Counted from the first letter of the stretch, positions 12,125 through 24,910 are shown. The stretch is 64,000 bases of DNA from Salticus scenicus (GCA_963930645.1 OZ005650.1:68500018-68564017); one strand, 5' to 3'. Made by a program: numbers and translations. The notes: a model not told the origin generated them from the letters alone.

Positions 12125-12860
12125 TATATATAAATCATAGATATAGTAATTTATATAGATCTATCATCCCATTGTTATCATGCAAAAGATTTGATGCCGA
12201 AAAGATTTTTTGGCATCAGCCATGTAGTGGTATTGAAACCATTGAACTCGGTAATTGTAATAGAATAGAATAGAAAGTTGATGAATTTTCAAAATGCCGA
12301 AATATTGCGTCTTTTAATTCTTTTAATAAATTTATGAAAAGAAATGGATAAGTTATCATAAAATTAAATTATATTTGACTAAATTATGAAAAATATAATT
12401 TTTATAACCATTTGCTTTGTTATTATTATGAAATAAAAACTGGTTTGATTTTTAATGGAAAACGTTTTTTAAAGTTGATATTTTTTAAGATTTTATATTA
12501 GTAAGTAATATAGAATTTTTAAAATTCTTTTAAATATAGTTAGCTGCGGCGTAGGTAAAGAACGTTAGTTTTAGTATGTAAAAAGAGTTTAACTTTAAAT
12601 ATTAACAAAATTATAAATATATAAAAGAAAAGAAGAAAGAAAGAAAAATAAAAATGAATTTGAAATTGTGTCTGTAGTTTTTCATTCACCTTTAGTACAT
12701 AAATTATTCACAAATTTTATTTTCTAAATTATCTGTGTGTATTCACTCGGAGAAAGACGGTCATATTATGGACTTTTCTCCGAGTTAAAAGGAATCATTT
12801 TTTTCCCCCAATGATCAATCTATGTCTTATTACTATATCTATGCTTTAAATAAATGTACT
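12125..12860 (+). repeat. Partial copy of the Helitron-like family (internal segments)
   Basis: 'CATAGATATAGTAATTTATAT', 'TTTGATGCCGAAAA' and 'GTGGTATTGAAA' match 21412-21530. 'TGAATTTGAAA', 'GTGTATTCACTCGGAGAAAG' and 'CCCCAATGATCA' match 21560-21760. Both parts lie in the same order as in the 20991-23196 element but with a larger insert between them. The 12-bp inverted pair ACTCGGAGAAAA/TTTTCTCCGAGT (12745-12787) forms a possible hairpin. Confidence 0.6.
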
Positions 12861-13127
12861 TTTTTTTATATTCTGTCGGAAAAAAATGGCAATAGTTAAA
12901 TTATGTTGAGATTCACAAACATACTGTAGTGAATGACAGTCAATACATAAGAATTTGGGGAAAAGACCTGATAAAGAAGATCTGGCTGAGAGGACCTACC
13001 AGTCTTGTTTTTGCCTCCAAGGTGTGTGCACGTGTTTTTTTCACCTGAAGAATAGGCTACATCTTTTCGAAACCTTTAGTGCATCCCTTTATTTTACGGT
13101 GCGTGAAGAAGTTTTTATGGTTAAATA

Positions 13128-13585
13128 CACAGACCGACAAAAATTAAGTTGACAAAATTTGATTTGATGATTTCAGCTGATCTTTATGTTTTTTGATATG
13201 CTAAAACTGAAAATGCAGCCCATTTTTCTCTATCGCGTATAGATTTTTGTCAATACAGGGTGTTTACCGAAACGATTTTTTACATATACCATCATAACAA
13301 TCGGTTGGTTGGCTTGTTGTTTGATATGGTTTTAAGTCGCACTAGTGCTTCACAATTACAATAATAGGCATCTATTATTAATTAATCATGGAAACATACT
13401 ATAAAACTTACTACATAATTATATTGGTGGAAGAGTAATGGAAGAAATTGTACAGGTAGGCACCCTGTATTGATAAAAATGTGTACGTGATAGAGAAAAA
13501 CTGGCTTCATTTCCGGTTTCAGCACACCAAAAAACATAAAGATCAGCCAAAATTATAAAATCAAAATTTTACATGTCGGCCTGTG
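13128..13585. mobile_element. 458-bp element with about 145-bp TIRs
   Basis: The left arm 13128-13275 and right arm 13440-13585 are inverted copies. The left end is CACAGACCGACA and the right end TGTCGGCCTGTG. Inside are TTTATGTTTTTTG against CAAAAAACATAAA, and TTGTCAATACAGGGTGTTTA against TAGGCACCCTGTATTGATAAA. The flanks are TA-rich. The long-TIR structure and absence of coding suggest a Tc1/mariner-type non-autonomous element. The arms differ at many sites, so it is old. Confidence 0.7.
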
Positions 13586-16220
13586 ATATTTATTGTACAC
13601 CAGTCCTTTAATTTATAATTTAAAATATTAGCTAAAATTGTTTAAGTTCTAAATTTTTATTCAATTTTTTATCCAAATTTGATTTAAAATTATAATCAAA
13701 TTTAGTACTACTCATTTTCTTATTTAAAACATGACTTATTTTATTATGGCAATATTTCATTCAAAGAAAATTAATATCAACGGGTATTTTTCAAACTCTT
13801 CGTTCGCTTTAAATGCCCGCTTTCCTAATTTTGCAGAAATGACCGAAACATTACAAAAAATATAAAAGCAATGTAATAGCGACATACTTTTTTCACGATA
13901 AACTTATTATTTTATTCATATTAAATAAATAATGTGAGTAGTACAATTACAATAAGCGACATGCTTTATTTTGTTTCATTTATTTATTTTGATGAGGTAT
14001 ATTGACTGAAACATGAAACCAGCTTAGTGGAAATTACAAGGGGAAAAAAAATGATGCACCAGATGTTATGCAGGTTTATGAAGTAGTTCATCTTCATGAT
14101 AAATTCATTCTGGAAGAGAGTGGAATACATTTCTCTGTTTTTGTTCGGTGTAGAGTTTCATTTCTGAAGCAGTAAATATCATTATCAAGTTACTACATTT
14201 GATGAAAAAAAATAAGTTTTTTTTTTTTTTTTTTTTTTTTGTAACTGTCTTTAATAATTCCGAAATCTTTATAAATATTAACAAGCTTTATGATGACAAT
14301 GACGAGTAATGCAAGAAATGCTGTCATTAGATTTTCCATTTTTATAGTTCTTTATTTAAATAGAAATGAAAGTATTTGAATTACTATGAAAGCAAAAAGA
14401 AATTTTTGTTTGTCATAGAGGTTATTCAATTCAATTTTCATAATGTTTCATTAATTAGTTATTTAACTAAAACGAATATAATTTATATAATTCTGTATTT
14501 TTTATGATTTTTCAGATGATGTCTTTGTTAATGATTCGCTCTATGAATATCTTATTAAGTTATTCATATGAAATAATTGAAATTTCTTTACTTGGACTCT
14601 TTCTGCGATTTTCTTTTACTGTTGTATATATTTATTAGACTGTTCCAAAGTTCGATAGGGAAATAAATAATTAATCTTGCCCTGTGCTATTGTAACAATT
14701 GCATTAGAAAAATGAATTGCAAATTTTTGATGACCTATTGAGTTACAACTCAATGCATTCATGTGTACGATAAAAAATCATTTATTGTCTAATTTTTGCA
14801 TTTCACAAACTTCTTTTTCCCGATTTTTGCGAATCAATGCTTAACTTTTTAATTCTTGCGCTTATCTCTCTCACGAACAACAGGCAATTTTTCCAAATTT
14901 CATCACATTTCAAAAAGAAATCAACTATAGCACAACCAAAAATGCCCAACTTACAGCTGTATAAAGTTACAACACCAGGGGTGTTTGTGTTCTAACCTAT
15001 CTGTATTTTCATATTTCCTATAAATTTATTTTTTGGTTGTTCATTTGTAATTCAGGTGATATGTGAATGAAATGTAAGGGGATTGAGGGCTTCTAGTCTA
15101 AATGGTTTGAGTATTATTTGATATTTTGGGTTTTTTCTAATTTGAGGCTCTAATTTTCAGGGTTTTTACCTTTGAGTCACAATCACCCCTGCAACACTTT
15201 TATGCTGAAAAATAGTTTTGTATAAAAAATAATTGGGAAGACCAATATTCCTCATCCATTTTATTTTGTAGCATTGTACATTGCACTATCCAATATTAAA
15301 ATTACATATTACAATTAAATAAAAAAAAAAGAAAGAAAGAAATTACATTATATCAGCAAATGAAAGTTAAATACAATACTTTGAATTTCGATTTATACGG
15401 TTTCTTGAAGACTGTACTACATTTTTTAACCGAAAATAAGACAAGTAAAATAATAATAATAATAATAATAATAAATAATGATTATTTTTAGAACGCATTG
15501 AATTTTAAGCGTAAAATGCAGAAAAGTTTGCAATACAGGGCTGCCGCAAGTGACTTTATCATTATTGTTATTATTATTATTTTGGTACCACTATTTCCAT
15601 AACATAAAATTTATAATAAATTTATGAAGGAGGCAAAGTGCAGATTTACAAGCGAAAATATTATATATATATATATACATATTAAATAGTTGTACGAAAA
15701 TAATATAAAAAGAAGCCAGCCTGCAACATAACTGATTGTAACAGAGTAATGTATAAAAATTTATATTTTGTAAGTAGTGGCTAGGAAGGTACTTATTTAT
15801 ATAAACTATTTTCAAGATTTATTTCATTTTTTTTTTTTAACATTTTTGTTGTTGGAAGTTTATGACAGTATATATTCTATATCGAGAATGGAAGTTTATG
15901 ACAAGTAACTCTATATAAATAGTATTTTAGGAATTTCCTCAAGTAATCGGGCATTGACAAACGAGACCACTAAACATTCTGGATACAAAAAAAAAAAAAA
16001 TATATATATATATATATATAAAAGAAATAAAGATATTATTAAGCAAACATGTAATAATTTATCTGAATATTAACCAACTAGCCTCTTTTTTGCACGGGAA
16101 TTTAATTATTAATCACAGTATATTAAAAAAAAAATTATTTATCTTAGTTAAAGCTTTACTATGCTGATGAAGATCGAGAATGGATTATTATAGTAAATAA
16201 ATACAGTTTGTAAATTTTAA

Positions 16221-16255
<35 letters not shown>

Positions 16256-16477
16256 CTTTTAATTTGTACCATTATTTTGTGAACTGATTTGAACATAAAT
16301 TTTCTCAACGCACAAAAAAAAAAAAAAAGTTCTATTGTCATACGTTCTGAAAAACGGGTACAAAAGTTAATACTCAAATATGTATTAAAATTGTTAAGCT
16401 GTATTTATTTAATTTAAGAATTCGTTTTTTGCTTTTATTCGGTTAGTGCATTTCAAGTAAAATAGACCACAGTTATG
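13586..16477. other. AT-rich non-coding stretch
   Basis: It contains a T run at 14217-14240, AAT repeats near 15452-15473, TA runs near 15660-15676, 16000-16020 and 16225-16253, and an A run at 16314-16329. No supported gene, RNA or bounded mobile element was found. Confidence 0.6.
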
Positions 16478-16669
16478 CAGTCGAACCTTGTTAACGTGAA
16501 CACTGTTAACGTGAATTACTTTTAACATGAACTGTTTCCACAATCCCCGTCAAAATGAAAATTAGTTTAGTTATATGAAGATTAGTTATATGAAGATTAG
16601 TTACTGATAGCATGAACTACTGATAACATGAACAAATTTTTTATCCCCTTTGAGAACGAGGTTTGACTG
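16478..16669. mobile_element. 192-bp pogo/Tigger-type MITE
   Basis: The left end CAGTCGAACCTTGTTAACG pairs with the right end, which reverse-complements to CAGTCAAACCTCGTTCTCA. TA follows on the right. The left flank reads TG, so one TA duplication is mutated. The terminus CAGTCRAACCTCGTT is the pattern I associate with pogo/Tigger MITEs. Inside, 'GAAGATTAGTTATAT' and 'AACATGAAC'-like units repeat in tandem. Confidence 0.65.
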
Positions 16670-16939
16670 TACTTTCTTTGCAGCTTTTTACGGAACATTT
16701 AATCACTATTTCTTGCGATAAAATATGTTTTATATTCAAAACAATCTAAATTTTAAAGGGAAATATAAATTTTAAGAAAAACTTTCAAAAATAAGGAAAG
16801 ATATCGTCTTCGTAAGATAATGCAGAGTTATACATATATACATCAAAATGCAGAGTTATATATATACATCAAAAAACAAAACATCATCAAATAAAAGTCT
16901 ATTTAACGTATCTAAATACCTAGATATAGTTTTTAATTG

Positions 16940-17182
16940 GATACAGAAGCGTTTTTTGCTGCTATCTGAAAATCTATTTAAGATTTTGAAATGTTCGATG
17001 GATATAATTTTAAGTTGGGGTACAAACCTAAGCCTCAGCTAAGTGTCTTTGAATTCCATCCAGCCGTTTTTATGTGATACCCGGGGGAATAAAAAATACT
17101 ATAAACTTCCCATGCACAGAGAAAAAATATTCTAAAACCATTTTGGGGTCCCCTGATGTCTAAAACGTAAAGATACGCAAGT

Positions 17183-17213
<31 letters not shown>

Positions 17214-17366
17214 CCCATTCAAAGTGTTTTACTGACAAAAGCTTCATGACTATATCTCTAAATATCTAATGAAAATTTTGAAATGTTCAAAAAGTTGGGT
17301 ATAGATCTAAATCCCTGCGAAGTGTCATTGAATTACCTTCAGCCGATCTCGCGTGATACACGGATA
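16940..17366 (+). repeat. Degenerate direct repeat pair, about 295-bp spacing
   Basis: Two diverged copies, about 16978-17085 and 17265-17366, share 'TTTTGAAATGTTC', 'AAGTTGGGTA', 'AAGTGTCATTGAATT' and 'CAGCCG..GTGATAC.CGG'. A poly-T tract (17184-17213) lies between them. The left boundary is not clear. The second copy abuts the start of the family A repeat at 17367. Confidence 0.55.
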
Positions 17367-18303
17367 ACTAGTATGTTGTGGCCACCACGAGACTTTCTTC
17401 TATCTTTTCCTATACAAATTCACTCAGTAACAAAAAAAAAAAAAGTATAGAATTAAGGGGAGAGGGAAAAAAAAAAAAAAAAAGTGGGACTTTATCAAAT
17501 TTTCACATTTTACCCAAAATTTTGTCAAAGTCCCACTTTTTTTTTTTTTTTTTTTTCTCCCCTTAATTCTATCAAACTCCCACGGTTTCCGTGTTCTGAC
17601 AAACTTAAACAAATTTTTGCATTTTCCCCCCAATTTTGTCAAAGTCCCACGGTTTCCGTGTTTTGACAAACTTAGAATAATTTTCACATTTTACCCAAAA
17701 TTTTGTCAAAGTTTGTCAAGACACGGAAACCGTAGGACATTGACAAAATTAGGGGAAAAAAGCAAAAATTAGTTTAAGTTTGTCAGAACACGGAAACCGT
17801 GGGAGTTTGATAAAATTAAGCGGAGAAAAAAAAAAAAAAATTTTTTTCTAAGTTTTTTTTCGTAAAAAGTAAAAAAAATCGATAACTTTGTTTTAAATTA
17901 TCACAGATTTATAGTTCAACCATTCGTTTTAAAGGTACTGACGAGACCTTTCGAAAGATACCCATCTTGAAAATTTTTGCCCTATATCACCCTGTTAAAA
18001 ATTTAGAAAAACCGGGATGGCAACGCAACCTGTAAGACGATTTTTACCAAAAGTTGATAGGCACTAATTTATGTCAAGGTGCAACTACATACCAATTTGT
18101 ATGAAATTCTGTGCAGTAGTTCCAGAGATACAGTTGCCACAAAATTTTGTCACACACACACACACAGACAGACAGACAGACATTTTCTAAAAATGTTAAA
18201 ATCGTGTTCTACAGCTCTCCAAACGTGTAAATCCATCAAAAACCCGAAATCGAAAATTTTTACGAATCCAATACTTTCTTCTATTGAAGATAGAAGAAAG
18301 TAA
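17367..18303 (+). repeat. Family A repeat, copy 1, with nested inverted repeat
   Basis: It starts ACTAGTATGTTGTGGCCACC and then ACTTTCTTCTA. It ends with a hairpin, ACTTTCTTCTAT-TGAAG-ATAGAAGAAAGT, then AAAA. Near the 3' end are (CA)n(GACA)n (18149-18183) and the core AAACGTGTAAATCC shared with the other families. Copies A2 (43433-44229) and A3 (56209-57487, inverted) have the same ends. In this copy a 280-bp inverted repeat has been inserted or has expanded (17555-17836). Confidence 0.8.
17555..17836. repeat. Inverted repeat built from four copies of a 30-bp unit
   Basis: The unit CCCACGGTTTCCGTGTTCTG followed by ACAAACTT occurs twice forward (about 17578 and 17644) and twice inverted (about 17719 and 17784). 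The whole left side, TCTCCCCTTAATTCTATC to 17675, pairs with 17709-17836. The unit itself contains the palindrome CACGGTTTCCGTG. The result is a long near-perfect hairpin with a roughly 33-bp loop and arms of about 120 bp. Confidence 0.8.
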
Positions 18304-18367
18304 AAATAGCGTTACAGACATACAGACACAACGATACCTCCCACCCCCTCACACACATTTAAAGAGA

Positions 18368-18412
<45 letters not shown>

Positions 18413-19289
18413 AATTTTTCTGTTTTATCTTTTTCAATGTTTCTTGTTTTCATCTATTCAATGTTTGAAAAGGTTTTCAATATATATATATATATATAAG
18501 AAGTCATTTTTTGCTTTCAGGATGTGTGAAACGTGTAGATGTTGCAAAAATTTTTGATTCTGATAAATTTACAGACAAAAGTCTGATTTTATTAGTATAA
18601 ATCACCAGATACAACTACATAGAGAATTCGTGCGTTTAAAATATATAATATAATTTTTTACTCTTTGCATCAGAGTTATTGGGGAAAAAAATTATAAATT
18701 CCAATCGTTTGTCTGTCTATCTGCACTACCACTTATGTAATTAAATTTAAAATGACTTAGAATTGATTTATGTTATTCAAGCTCATTATAATAGGTTTCC
18801 TATTGACAACAGTATAAATATTATTCCTAATTTGTACGTAGGGAGTTTTTAAATAATTGGAATACATAGCGGTTTGGGAGAGAAGAATTGCTTTAAAGTA
18901 TATTTTAATATCTTCATGTTTTACGAAACATAACTAAAGAAATTAATATATATGTTTCAAATGCATAAAAACATGTTTCCAACAGAATAGGGTATGATAG
19001 ATATTAATGATTTATTTACAGGGACACACAAAAATATTCAGATTTAATATGAGGTATAAGTAAAAACTGCTCAAAATGTATTTTCAATTGTGTTATGCCT
19101 TTTTAACACTTTTCAAAAAAGTTGAAAGTACAAATAATGAAAGATATTTGCAATTCGGGTTCTTCGATCTATTACGCTTTATCATACTTTCATGTCTATA
19201 AATATTCTTAGAATTCCAACTAATACATGGATGAAACTCCAGACACCTAGCAGTATCATGTCCGAGCAAAATATTACAAAAATAGCTTG

Positions 19290-19323
<34 letters not shown>

Positions 19324-19396
19324 TAAGATACATTTTCCCCTGTGTATTTCCATGCATATAGAAAAAAATACTCATTTACTATAAAAAAAAAACTTT
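18304..19396. other. Microsatellite-rich non-coding stretch
   Basis: It contains a (TA)n run at 18369-18410, a second at about 18480-18497, (CA)n(TA)n near 19291-19322, and one degenerate dispersed unit at 19015-19105. No gene is supported. Confidence 0.65.
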
Positions 19397-20138
19397 TAAA
19401 TGATCAGAATATCATTATCCTGGCCTGTCCAAATCCTTTTCTCAAATTTTATTTAAAAATTTCATACCAACATTTCACAAATTAAATTAGTAGCAGTAAA
19501 TTATATAGACTAATAATACTATTTTAAAATAATATTATTTGAATCCATATTTAAACATTTAACTTATCAAGGTGTATCATTTTAAATTTTGTTCTAAGGA
19601 TTTCATGTCACTCTGCTGGCTTAACGAATTTTCAGTAAATTTGGAGAAAAAGAGGGAATATTTAGCTTGGTGCATAATATACTATTTATTTCCATTCTTT
19701 GGGGGAATTTATAGAGGTGATTTGAAGATCTGAATCAGTGAGCGTTCTTATCAAAGTTTTGAAGTTAAAATTTCAAAAATAATACCTGTTATTATACCTA
19801 TTACTATTATTATTAGTGTAATTAAACGATGATAATAGTATATAAACCTTCTTAAATTTGGCTCTAGGCGTTAGTAGTAGGCCTAATATGAGAAAAATGT
19901 CACTTTCCTGGCAGGCAAAAATACCAATATCTTGGCAGACAAAAATAGCACTCTCCTATCATAATAAGTATAGTTAAGCATGGTCATATACTTAGCATAA
20001 TTTAAGTGAGTTCCTTTTATTTTTGCCGTGTTAAATAGCTTATAAACAGTAAATGTAATTATTTTTAGATTTTTTAAAGCACTTTGATTTTTACAGAATT
20101 TGTGATTTGAAAATGTTAAGTTTTAGGAGAGTTACCCA
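19397..20138 (+). repeat. 740-bp dispersed repeat, copy 1 (uninterrupted)
   Basis: It is an inverted relative of 28028-29470. Shared blocks include GGCCTGTCCAAATC, TTAATGATTTAA-type A/T sequence, TAATTAAACGATGATAATA, CTTGGCAGACAAAAAT-like sequence and AAAATGTTAAGTTTT. At about 19857-19892 this copy preserves the unoccupied form of the site where copy 2 carries a hAT-like insertion. No coding capacity was seen. Confidence 0.75.
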
Positions 20139-20439
20139 TATATGTTATTCAAGTTTACAGTTGAAAGTGTTTCCATATGAACCTCCTTTATTTTTATTTA
20201 TTTTTTTTTTTTTTCTGTTTATTTTTCTAAAGAATTAAAAAAAAAAGAGAGGGAGAGAGAGAAAATGGGAATGTTTTCCCCTTTTAATTTAATAGAGAAA
20301 TGTCGATAGCTTCTCATTATAGTAAGGCAAATTCGCCTCTTTCCCCATCTACGCCTTATTTCAATTGAATTAAAGTGCGTAAGCTTTACCTTTTATTCAT
20401 TTATGTACATGTCAAATAAATTATCCTTTGAAACAATTA

Positions 20440-20600
20440 TTGCTCATTTATTTCAGAGAATATGGAATAGCGAGTTCTTCGTCTGGTACTTGCAACTCCA
20501 ATCCTCACAATTTCTAAAAGAGCAAACTAATGCACCCTTCCTCTTTGCACGGAAATTAAAGCCTTCCTCCGTTGTTTGCAAAATGAATTGGTGAAGAACT
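20440..20600 (+). other. Small higher-complexity patch with open frames on both strands
   Basis: GCTCATTTATTTCAG at about 20442-20456 resembles a splice acceptor. It is followed by about 140 nt richer in G/C and open in one plus frame (RIWNSEFFVWYLQLQSSQF...), with a minus frame also open. No donor or homologous domain is recognised, and the downstream end merges into the repeat at 20605. I do not call it a gene. Confidence 0.2.
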
Positions 20601-20604
20601 ACAT

Positions 20605-20960
20605 CTATTTGTGGGGCAGTAAACATTTTGAAGGCCAATAAACTGCCTATGCTTCAAACTTCGAGGAGTTTAAATTATCTTTTAACGATGAAACATACTA
20701 CTTGGTTCTTTGAAAGTGCCGCTCCAACGAAGTCTGAGTCTAATTGCTAGTATAAATAAATTTATGACTCGTAATTGACTTTTGTATCAATTTTGGCTTT
20801 CTGTGTACATCAAGATGTCACAATTAAGGGATTCAATAAATTAATCTCAACTATTCATGAACTTCTTTGATAATAATATTATTTAATTAAATAAAGACGT
20901 TTTGACGTAATTACTTGAAAGAAAGTGGCTATTATGCATATAACTTGAAGATATTGTAAA
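20605..20960 (+). repeat. Left member of a diverged direct repeat flanking the Helitron-like element
   Basis: It matches 23425-23790: AATAAACTGC(C/T)TATGC.TCAAA, AACGATGAA.CA.ACTACT, CTGAGTCTAATTGCTA, CGTAATTGACTTTT, TGTGTACAT.AAG and GGCTATTATGCATA. Identity is perhaps two thirds over about 350 bp. The 2.2-kb element lies between the two members. Confidence 0.65.
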
Positions 20961-20990
20961 ATAATGTATTATTTTCAATATATATATATA

Positions 20991-21226
20991 TCTGTATATA
21001 TATATAAATTACGTGTCACGATGTTTGTCCGGGGTAAACTCCTAAACTAAGGAACCGATTTTAATGAAATTTTGCACACTGTGTGCAGTTTGGTCCAACT
21101 TGAGAGATAGGATAGTTTTTATCTCGATTTATTGTCACAATATTGTTTTATTGCAATTATTTGTTAATTATAGACCTTTATTAAAGTTGCTCCAAAATAT
21201 CTGTGAGTTCCATTAATTTAATTGTT

Positions 21227-21260
<34 letters not shown>

Positions 21261-23196
21261 GAGTTCATTTTCTTTTGACATAAAAATAAATACATTTAAT
21301 CAAACGTGAACGTTAAAAAATTATAAAAAGTTAAATTATGCATCTCACGAAAATTGACGTCATAATCAATTTAAAGATTTTATACACATTGATAAAGTGC
21401 TAATGTAGTTCTATCATAGATATAGTAATATATATTGATCTCTCATCCCCATGTTATCGTACAAAGATTTTTGATGCCGAAAAAAAAAAAATAAATAAAA
21501 GCTTTGGAAACAGCCATTAAGTGGTATTGAAAAAAAGAAAAAGAAAAGAAAGAAAGAAATATGAATTTGAAACTGTATCTGGAGTCTTCCATTCCCCTTT
21601 AGCAAATAAATTATTCATAAATTTTATTTGCTAAAATATTAGTATGTATTCTCGTGTGTATTCACTCGGGGAAAGACGGCCATATTTTGGTAAAAACGTC
21701 GTCTTTTCCCAAATGAAAAGGAATAACTTTTTTCTCCCCAATGATCACTCTATTCTATATATGCTATACTATATCTATGAGTTCTATACGCAAGCGAAGT
21801 GTGACTCACTGACCGTCTGTGCAGCCAAGAAAAAGATTTCCTATGTTAATTGCCCACTGGATTTTTTGTAAGAAATTATTAAAAATCGAGGAAATTTATT
21901 TCCCGATTTTAATCCTTATATTTGGGTATAGATATGTATTAGTTATCGCGGGTGTTAGATTGAATTATTTTGCTGTCAAATTGACAAAATTTTAATTTTA
22001 AATTTCAAAACTCTGTCGCCCTTGGCTTTTTTTATTATTATTATTATTATTTGGCGATCAAAAGCGTAACACGAAAATATACATGCCAGATGTATGCATT
22101 GTACGAAATGTAATATGTATTATTCATTGTACGTATGTATGACATGTAATATGTAATGTACGAAATATTGTTTCATATTATTCATTACTCTTTTAATATA
22201 AGTTGTTAAAATAACCATGATTTTTGAAAGGAATTAAATATTTTCGCCAGATAATTTAGCGATATTCTTTTTTTTTCGCCAAGGATGACAGAAATGAAAT
22301 CTATTCCGCTGCAAAATATTAGTATCTTACATCAGGTATTTTATTTAGACATTTGAAAACAAATTTGACTTCAAACTATGATAGAATAGTTATCATTTTC
22401 CTTTTAATTAGTATATTATTAGTATATTAAAATTTAAAAGCATGGTATATAAAAAGTTTTTTTTTTTTTTTTTATTATAATTATTCTTATCTTAATCCTC
22501 AATGTTTCCCATCTTTATTAACTTGAATTTACTATTAAAATTTTAACATACTCAAAAACTTCTCATCACTTCGTTAAAATACACTAAACTTTTCCAAAAT
22601 CTTTTTCTATTTAAAATGATACATGTATTTACTTTAAATGTCCAATATTTCATAAGATTTCCAATTTTAAAGTTTTAAAATATTTATCAAATTTACTTAT
22701 TTTTCTGGTTTAGCCTTATTGTTTTCCTTTTTATAACTACAGCTGTTGCCCTCTTTAAAATATTTAAAATGATGAGGTCATTTTATAGTAAAATTATCCA
22801 TTATAGCATATATTATATTTCACTCCTCCATAAAAATTGATTTTAAAATCGTCTGTTTCTTTTATACTTTTATTTTAATAGAATTTAATTTATATATTAG
22901 TCATTTTAGCAATTTTATCCAAAGTAGCATTAGAAATAATATATATCACTTCTCCATTAAAATTTATAGGACCCTACAATAAAATTAATTTGTGCTTAAT
23001 ATCAACACTACGAAAATTTTTATCAATCGCTTCCAAATTTTGACCTAAGTTTCAAATCTCAACCCTGTGGGTTTTTACATCGGCTACAACGTTTTCGTCT
23101 TTGTTCGTAAATAATAATTTGACTGTGCTAAATAGTTTACAGCCGTATAATTCAACGTATAACTTAGTCACAGCAACGCGTGGCCGGGTCTGCTAG
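20991..23196 (+). mobile_element. 2.2-kb Helitron-like non-autonomous element
   Basis: The 5' end is TCTGTATATATATATAAATT, followed by CACGATGTTTGTCCGGGG and AAGGAACCGATTTTAATGAA, a signature commonly seen near Helitron 5' ends in arthropods. The 3' end is GGCCGGGTCTG-CTAG followed by T. The preceding base at the 5' end is A. So the insertion is A|TC...CTAG|T with no duplication, as expected for Helitrons. Relatives occur at 6965-7575 and 12125-12860. No Rep/helicase frame is present. The 3' hairpin is weak, which is the main reservation. A poly-A tract sits at 21231-21257. Confidence 0.6.
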
Positions 23197-23424
23197 TATA
23201 TATATATATATATATTAATAATTTCTTTTATTTATTTGTTTCTTCTTATTTTATTTTATTTTTCTTTTAAGTTAGTGATCAATGTTCTATACCTTGCATC
23301 ATACACTTTAAGTTAAAAGGAAAATTTTCTGAATTTATTGTATAAACTTGAAATAGATAAATGTAAAACGCAAGTATAGATATAAATAGATTAGTAATTT
23401 TAATTACATCTTTTCGGGGAAAGA

Positions 23425-23790
23425 CATAACGTTTCGAATGCTGATAAACTGCTTATGCCTCAAATTTCCGAGAGGCTACATTACCGTTTAACAATGAAGC
23501 ACACTACTCGATTCCTTCTAAACAACCTCCTAATAAAACCTGAGTCTGATTGCTAAAAGAAAAAAAAATCATGAAACGTAATTGACTTATTTTTCAAAAG
23601 AACGAATTTTGCATCGATTTTTCCATTCAGTGTACATAAAGAAGTCGCAAATAAGTAATTCCATATGCTTATTTCAAATGCTGACTTTATTTTTATTTAT
23701 TTAGTTTTTATAATGAAGGTTATTGAATTAAATTGTGTTATTATGCACTCTTTGAGAATGGCTATTATACATAAAACACGAAGACGTTTA
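23425..23790 (+). repeat. Right member of the direct repeat flanking the Helitron-like element
   Basis: See 20605-20960 for the shared blocks. Here the unit reads TGATAAACTGCTTATGCCTC and continues to GAGAATGGCTATTATACATA. This member has an A-rich expansion at 23559-23569. Confidence 0.65.
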
Positions 23791-24173
23791 AAAACTATCT
23801 TTTATTTTGGAAAGAAATTAAATAAAAATTTCTAGCACAGATAACCCCCGAAGAACATGGATACCTTCCCCTGAATTATACGCTTTTCGAGTAATTCTTT
23901 TGAAAAAGAATAAAATACATATATTATTTGATATAAAATTATTTTCATATATGTCATTTGTATGATAAAATAGAGAGTTATCATCAAAGGCAAAATTTTT
24001 TAGAATTATAAGGGAATTATAACTTTTATCACGAAATTTGAAAAATAGTTTCTAGATGACTCCAGTGATGAGAGAGAGGACTAGATAGCATAATAATGTA
24101 ATTTTAATTGAAAAAAGTGATGCATTGCAAAAATTTTTTGTTTTATTTTTCTTTTCTTTTAATAATAAAAATT

Positions 24174-24199
24174 TATTTTATTTATTTATTTATTTATTT
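24174..24199. repeat. (TTTA)n microsatellite
   Basis: Consecutive TTTA units. Confidence 0.8.
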
Positions 24200-24505
24200 T
24201 TACAAAACTAATTAAAAAATTAATTTAAATTGTTTAATACAAGATTTCTTAGAAGTGTTTATCAATATGAATTACGGAATTTTTTTTTTTTTTTTTTTTT
24301 TAGTCTTGAACAACACGGTTTCAAAGCAAACGGAACCAATTAATCGTGTTTTTCGGGGGTTACCTGTATGTAGAAAAAAATTAGTATTTGAGAGTCAATG
24401 CTTTACCTCTTGTCTGCTCCTTAAATTTTCGATGACATTTTTCGAATTTGTTGAATAATTTTAAAATAAGAAAAAACATGTATGAATGCAGAAAAAATAT
24501 TTCAA

Positions 24506-24557
24506 ATCTAATAAACCATAATTATTGTGATTATGAAACAATTATGGTTTATTAGAT
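24506..24557. repeat. Perfect 18-bp hairpin
   Basis: ATCTAATAAACCATAATT (24506-24523) is followed by a 16-nt loop and its exact reverse complement (24540-24557). It may be the remnant of a very short MITE or a transcription-associated stem. Nothing in the flanks identifies it. Confidence 0.75.
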
Positions 24558-24861
24558 ATTTAACAAAATTAAATTGAGAATTGTAAAGAATTAATGTAAT
24601 ACATGTATAAATTGATGTTACGTTGTTGTTAATTTTTGCAAAAACGATAGGTAGAGAAAGAGATACACACTATACCTGATGATCTAATTAATAATTAAAC
24701 TAAATAAAATCTTATAAAGCTTGAAAAATAAAAAGAAAATGTGGAAAATCTTGAAAAATAAAAGAAATGATGTTGGAAAAAAGAAATTTTTCACAAAATA
24801 ATCGTGAATAGAATTTCTTTATTTTTTTTTTTAATGATGTTTTGATTTTGATTTTGATTTT

Positions 24862-24867
<6 letters not shown>

Positions 24868-24910
<43 letters not shown>
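24868..24910. repeat. (TA)n microsatellite
   Basis: About 21 TA units follow a short (GATTTT)n tract. Confidence 0.85.

Noticed and set aside
12955..13152. 65-codon frame with charged start (RPDKEDLAERTYQS) and a donor-like AAG|GTGTGT
   Set aside because: No acceptor was found, another frame is equally open, and it runs into the long-TIR element at 13128. Too weak to list as a gene.
18369..18410. CRISPR-like or satellite array
   Set aside because: Simple (TA)n repeat. No spacer-repeat structure was found anywhere in the window.
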